A program made the translations under genes and the position numbers. From a bacterium (GTDB lineage Bacteria; Patescibacteriota; Saccharimonadia; Saccharimonadales; JACDBH01), in contig JAKQIK010000070.1 of NCBI GenBank assembly GCA_029557395.1, positions 1-22,802 on the forward strand: a DNA stretch of 22,802 bases, written 5' to 3'. This document shows, piece by piece, positions 21,075-22,802 of this stretch. The notes under the pieces are model-generated. The model did not search any database. It was not told the DNA's origin and saw nothing but the letters and a program-made list of their open reading frames with translations. The number at the start of each line of letters is the position of its first letter. Positions within the stretch are counted from its first letter, which is position 1.

Positions 21075-22601
21075 ATGACAATGGATAGTACATCAGCCAA
21101 AATTGGACAATTAATCTACCAAATAAGGCAAGAAAAAGGGCTAACTCAGTCTGAGTTCGCTAAACGTCTCGGTACTTCTCAGTCAGCAGTAAACCGTATA
21201 GAAAAAGGTGGCCAAAATCTAAGCATGGAAATGCTTGGTAGGATCAGTGACGTACTCAACAAACAAATCGTCAGCCTGGGTACAGGTGCTATCAACCTCA
21301 AAATCGAAGGTGGACACGAACTGCACGGCTCTATCAAGCTCAAAAGGAGCAAAAACGCTGCCGTAGCCCTGCTTTGCGCTAGCTTACTAAATCAAGGAAC
21401 AACCACCTTCAAATCATTCCCACGCATCGAAGAAGTCTACCGTATAATTGAAGTGCTAGAAAGCATTGGCGTCAGAGTCAAATGGCAAAGCAACAATAGC
21501 CTAGAGATAAAACCACCCAAAGAACTAGACCTACAAAACATAGACAAATCAGCTGCACGCAAAACCCGTAGCGTATTAATGCTCCTTGGTAGCTTGATGC
21601 ACGACTACAGTAATTTCAAAATCCCATACGCAGGAGGCTGTAAGCTTGGCGAGCGCACTGTTACCCCACACTTATTTGCACTCGAGCAATTTGGCTTAGA
21701 TATCGACGCCAAAACGGGCTTTTATCAAGTTTTCGTAGAAAAAAAACCAGCTAACCGAGTAGTCCTGTACGAATCCGGCAACACAGTCACCAACAATGTC
21801 CTAATGGCAGCAGCCAGGACACCAGAAACGACTATTATTCAAGGAGCTAGCGCTGACTATATGGTGCAAGATTTGTGCGCTTTTCTAATAGCACTCGGGG
21901 TCAAGATAGAAGGCGTCGGTTCACCAATACTCAGGGTAACAGGTCTAGCCAAAATCAAAAAGAACATTACTTTTGCGCCAACCGAGGATCCGATTGAAGC
22001 GATGTTTTTTATCTCAGCCGCTATCACTACTAACTCCAGTATTACTATTGAAAATGCTCCAATTCACTGGATAGGTCTTGAGCTACTCAAACTCAAGAAA
22101 ATGGGCCTAGATTATCACATTGTCAATATCCATGAGTCCGACAATAATATCACTGAGCTGGGTAATATCTTGATAGAAAAACATAACGGAAGCCTAAAGG
22201 CACCCACAGATAAACTGCATCCAAATCTATGGCCAGGCCTAAACCCCGATAACATCCCATATTTTGTCCCAATTTGTGGCGTTACCCATGGTCGTACGCT
22301 AATACATGACTGGATGTTCGAAAATAGAGCTATTTACTACACTGAAATGACCAAAATTGGTATGAATGTTGAACTTGTTGACCCGCACAGAATATATATC
22401 ACCGGTCCGACTAGATTTACTCACGGTGATGTAGTCTGTCCACCAGCCCTACGTCCGGCAAGCCTGCTACTTATTGGCATGCTAGCAGCTCGCGGTACCT
22501 CAATACTAAGAAATATATATACCATTAATCGTGGCTATGAAGACATCGCCGAAAGACTCAACTCGCTCGGAGCAAATATTACCGTCATTCACGAACTTTA
22601 G
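21075..22601 (+). CDS. murA: UDP-N-acetylglucosamine 1-carboxyvinyltransferase-family protein fused to an XRE domain
   Basis: MurA transfers enolpyruvate from PEP to UDP-GlcNAc, the first step of peptidoglycan precursor synthesis and the source of the MurB substrate. Residues about 8-68 are an XRE helix-turn-helix (GLTQSEFAKRLGTSQSAVNR followed by IEKG), and about 73-508 the EPSP-synthase-like fold. Seen motifs: KLKRSKNAAVALL (88-100, substrate Lys-Asn), AGGCKLGER with the expected catalytic Cys, APTEDPIEAMF where MurA normally has PTD, and ENRAIYYTEM. The length of 508 equals MurA plus the extra domain. Either ATG 21075 or 21081 may be used; the -10 box spacing fits leaderless initiation at 21081 best. 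The N-terminal domain suggests autoregulation (inference). Confidence 0.9.
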   Translation: MTMDSTSAKIGQLIYQIRQEKGLTQSEFAKRLGTSQSAVNRIEKGGQNLSMEMLGRISDVLNKQIVSLGTGAINLKIEGGHELHGSIKLKRSKNAAVALLCASLLNQGTTTFKSFPRIEEVYRIIEVLESIGVRVKWQSNNSLEIKPPKELDLQNIDKSAARKTRSVLMLLGSLMHDYSNFKIPYAGGCKLGERTVTPHLFALEQFGLDIDAKTGFYQVFVEKKPANRVVLYESGNTVTNNVLMAAARTPETTIIQGASADYMVQDLCAFLIALGVKIEGVGSPILRVTGLAKIKKNITFAPTEDPIEAMFFISAAITTNSSITIENAPIHWIGLELLKLKKMGLDYHIVNIHESDNNITELGNILIEKHNGSLKAPTDKLHPNLWPGLNPDNIPYFVPICGVTHGRTLIHDWMFENRAIYYTEMTKIGMNVELVDPHRIYITGPTRFTHGDVVCPPALRPASLLLIGMLAARGTSILRNIYTINRGYEDIAERLNSLGANITVIHEL

Positions 22602-22755
22602 TGACACTAAAAAGCTTAAGATAACCATAAATTAGACTTTTTTAAAAAAATTGTTGCATCCAAGAAAAATAAGTGCATAATATGAAATATTCAAAGGTCT
22701 AGGTGGTGGCATTTTGTGATAAATAGAACTTAAGTTTATACAAAGGGAGTAGAGT
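22602..22755 (+). promoter_or_regulatory. Promoter and leader of the following gene
   Basis: TTGCAT (22654-22659), 18-base spacer, TAATAT (22678-22683), then a leader of about 65 bases. AAGGGAG (22743-22749) lies 6 bases before the ATG. The longer leader and strong ribosome binding site contrast with the leaderless pattern elsewhere. Confidence 0.6.
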
Positions 22756-22802
22756 ATGAGCAAATCTTTTTCACGTAACCACTCACTAACCGTGGCGCTA
22801 GA
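22756..22802 (+). CDS. Start of an unidentified gene (partial)
   Basis: ATG 22756 begins MSKSFSRNHSLTVAL and runs off the window. The strong ribosome binding site and promoter make the start convincing. The basic, then hydrophobic beginning could open a signal peptide or membrane anchor, but 15 residues are too few to assign it. Confidence 0.65.
   Translation, partial: MSKSFSRNHSLTVAL

Overview
The window is an AT-rich chromosomal segment that most likely comes from a Candidatus Saccharibacteria (TM7) / Patescibacteria genome. The evidence is a dispersed set of cell-wall genes (murD, murI, murB, murA), a MurA with an N-terminal XRE helix-turn-helix domain, short intergenic spaces, many genes with a -10 box only 6-10 bases before the start codon, CCA-encoding tRNA genes, and secreted proteins with a Lys-rich tail ahead of one membrane segment. 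TGA is used as a stop (for example at the end of folD), so this is not a UGA=Gly lineage. The taxonomic call is inference.

Layout. 1-3434: a gene tail, murD (+), and the overlapping minus-strand operon folD > phosphoribosyltransferase-like gene > murI, which converges on murD. 3528-6675: a GH114-like anchored glycosidase, a small membrane protein, a CYTH phosphatase/cyclase-fold protein, tRNA-Lys(CTT) and a small GIY-YIG protein. A 22-base copy of the tRNA-Lys 3' end lies 821 bases away at 5488. 6792-8863: a secreted LysM-like protein, mgtE and tRNA-Arg(TCG).

8870-12765 is an accessory island of two abutting cassettes immediately after tRNA-Arg. Each is bounded by long imperfect inverted repeats (about 115 and 178 bases) that share a core motif, and neither contains a recognisable transposase. 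Cassette 1 carries a minus-strand run of small unknown proteins and is itself interrupted by a 107-base MITE-like element with a 9-base target duplication. Cassette 2 carries a two-gene operon: an SDR oxidoreductase whose catalytic Tyr is Phe, and an ornithine cyclodeaminase/mu-crystallin family protein.

12824-15003: small unknown genes and a long acidic protein split across two frames at a U UUU UUA slippery heptamer, next to an HTH-DUF3467-like protein. 15074-19660: murB, then two divergent secreted paralogues. Their promoter-proximal leader plus first 61 codons form a 234-base, about 97% identical inverted repeat, while their exported domains are strongly diverged. Between them lie a membrane-anchored Pro-rich protein and an Lnt-like carbon-nitrogen hydrolase. 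19668-22802: glyA, HTH-murA with a perfect 20-base palindrome in its promoter, and the start of another gene.

The core genes serve peptidoglycan precursor synthesis (murI makes D-Glu, murD adds it, murA and murB make UDP-MurNAc), one-carbon metabolism (folD, glyA) and Mg2+ uptake. The accessory parts look like mobile cargo and a diversifying cell-surface protein family.
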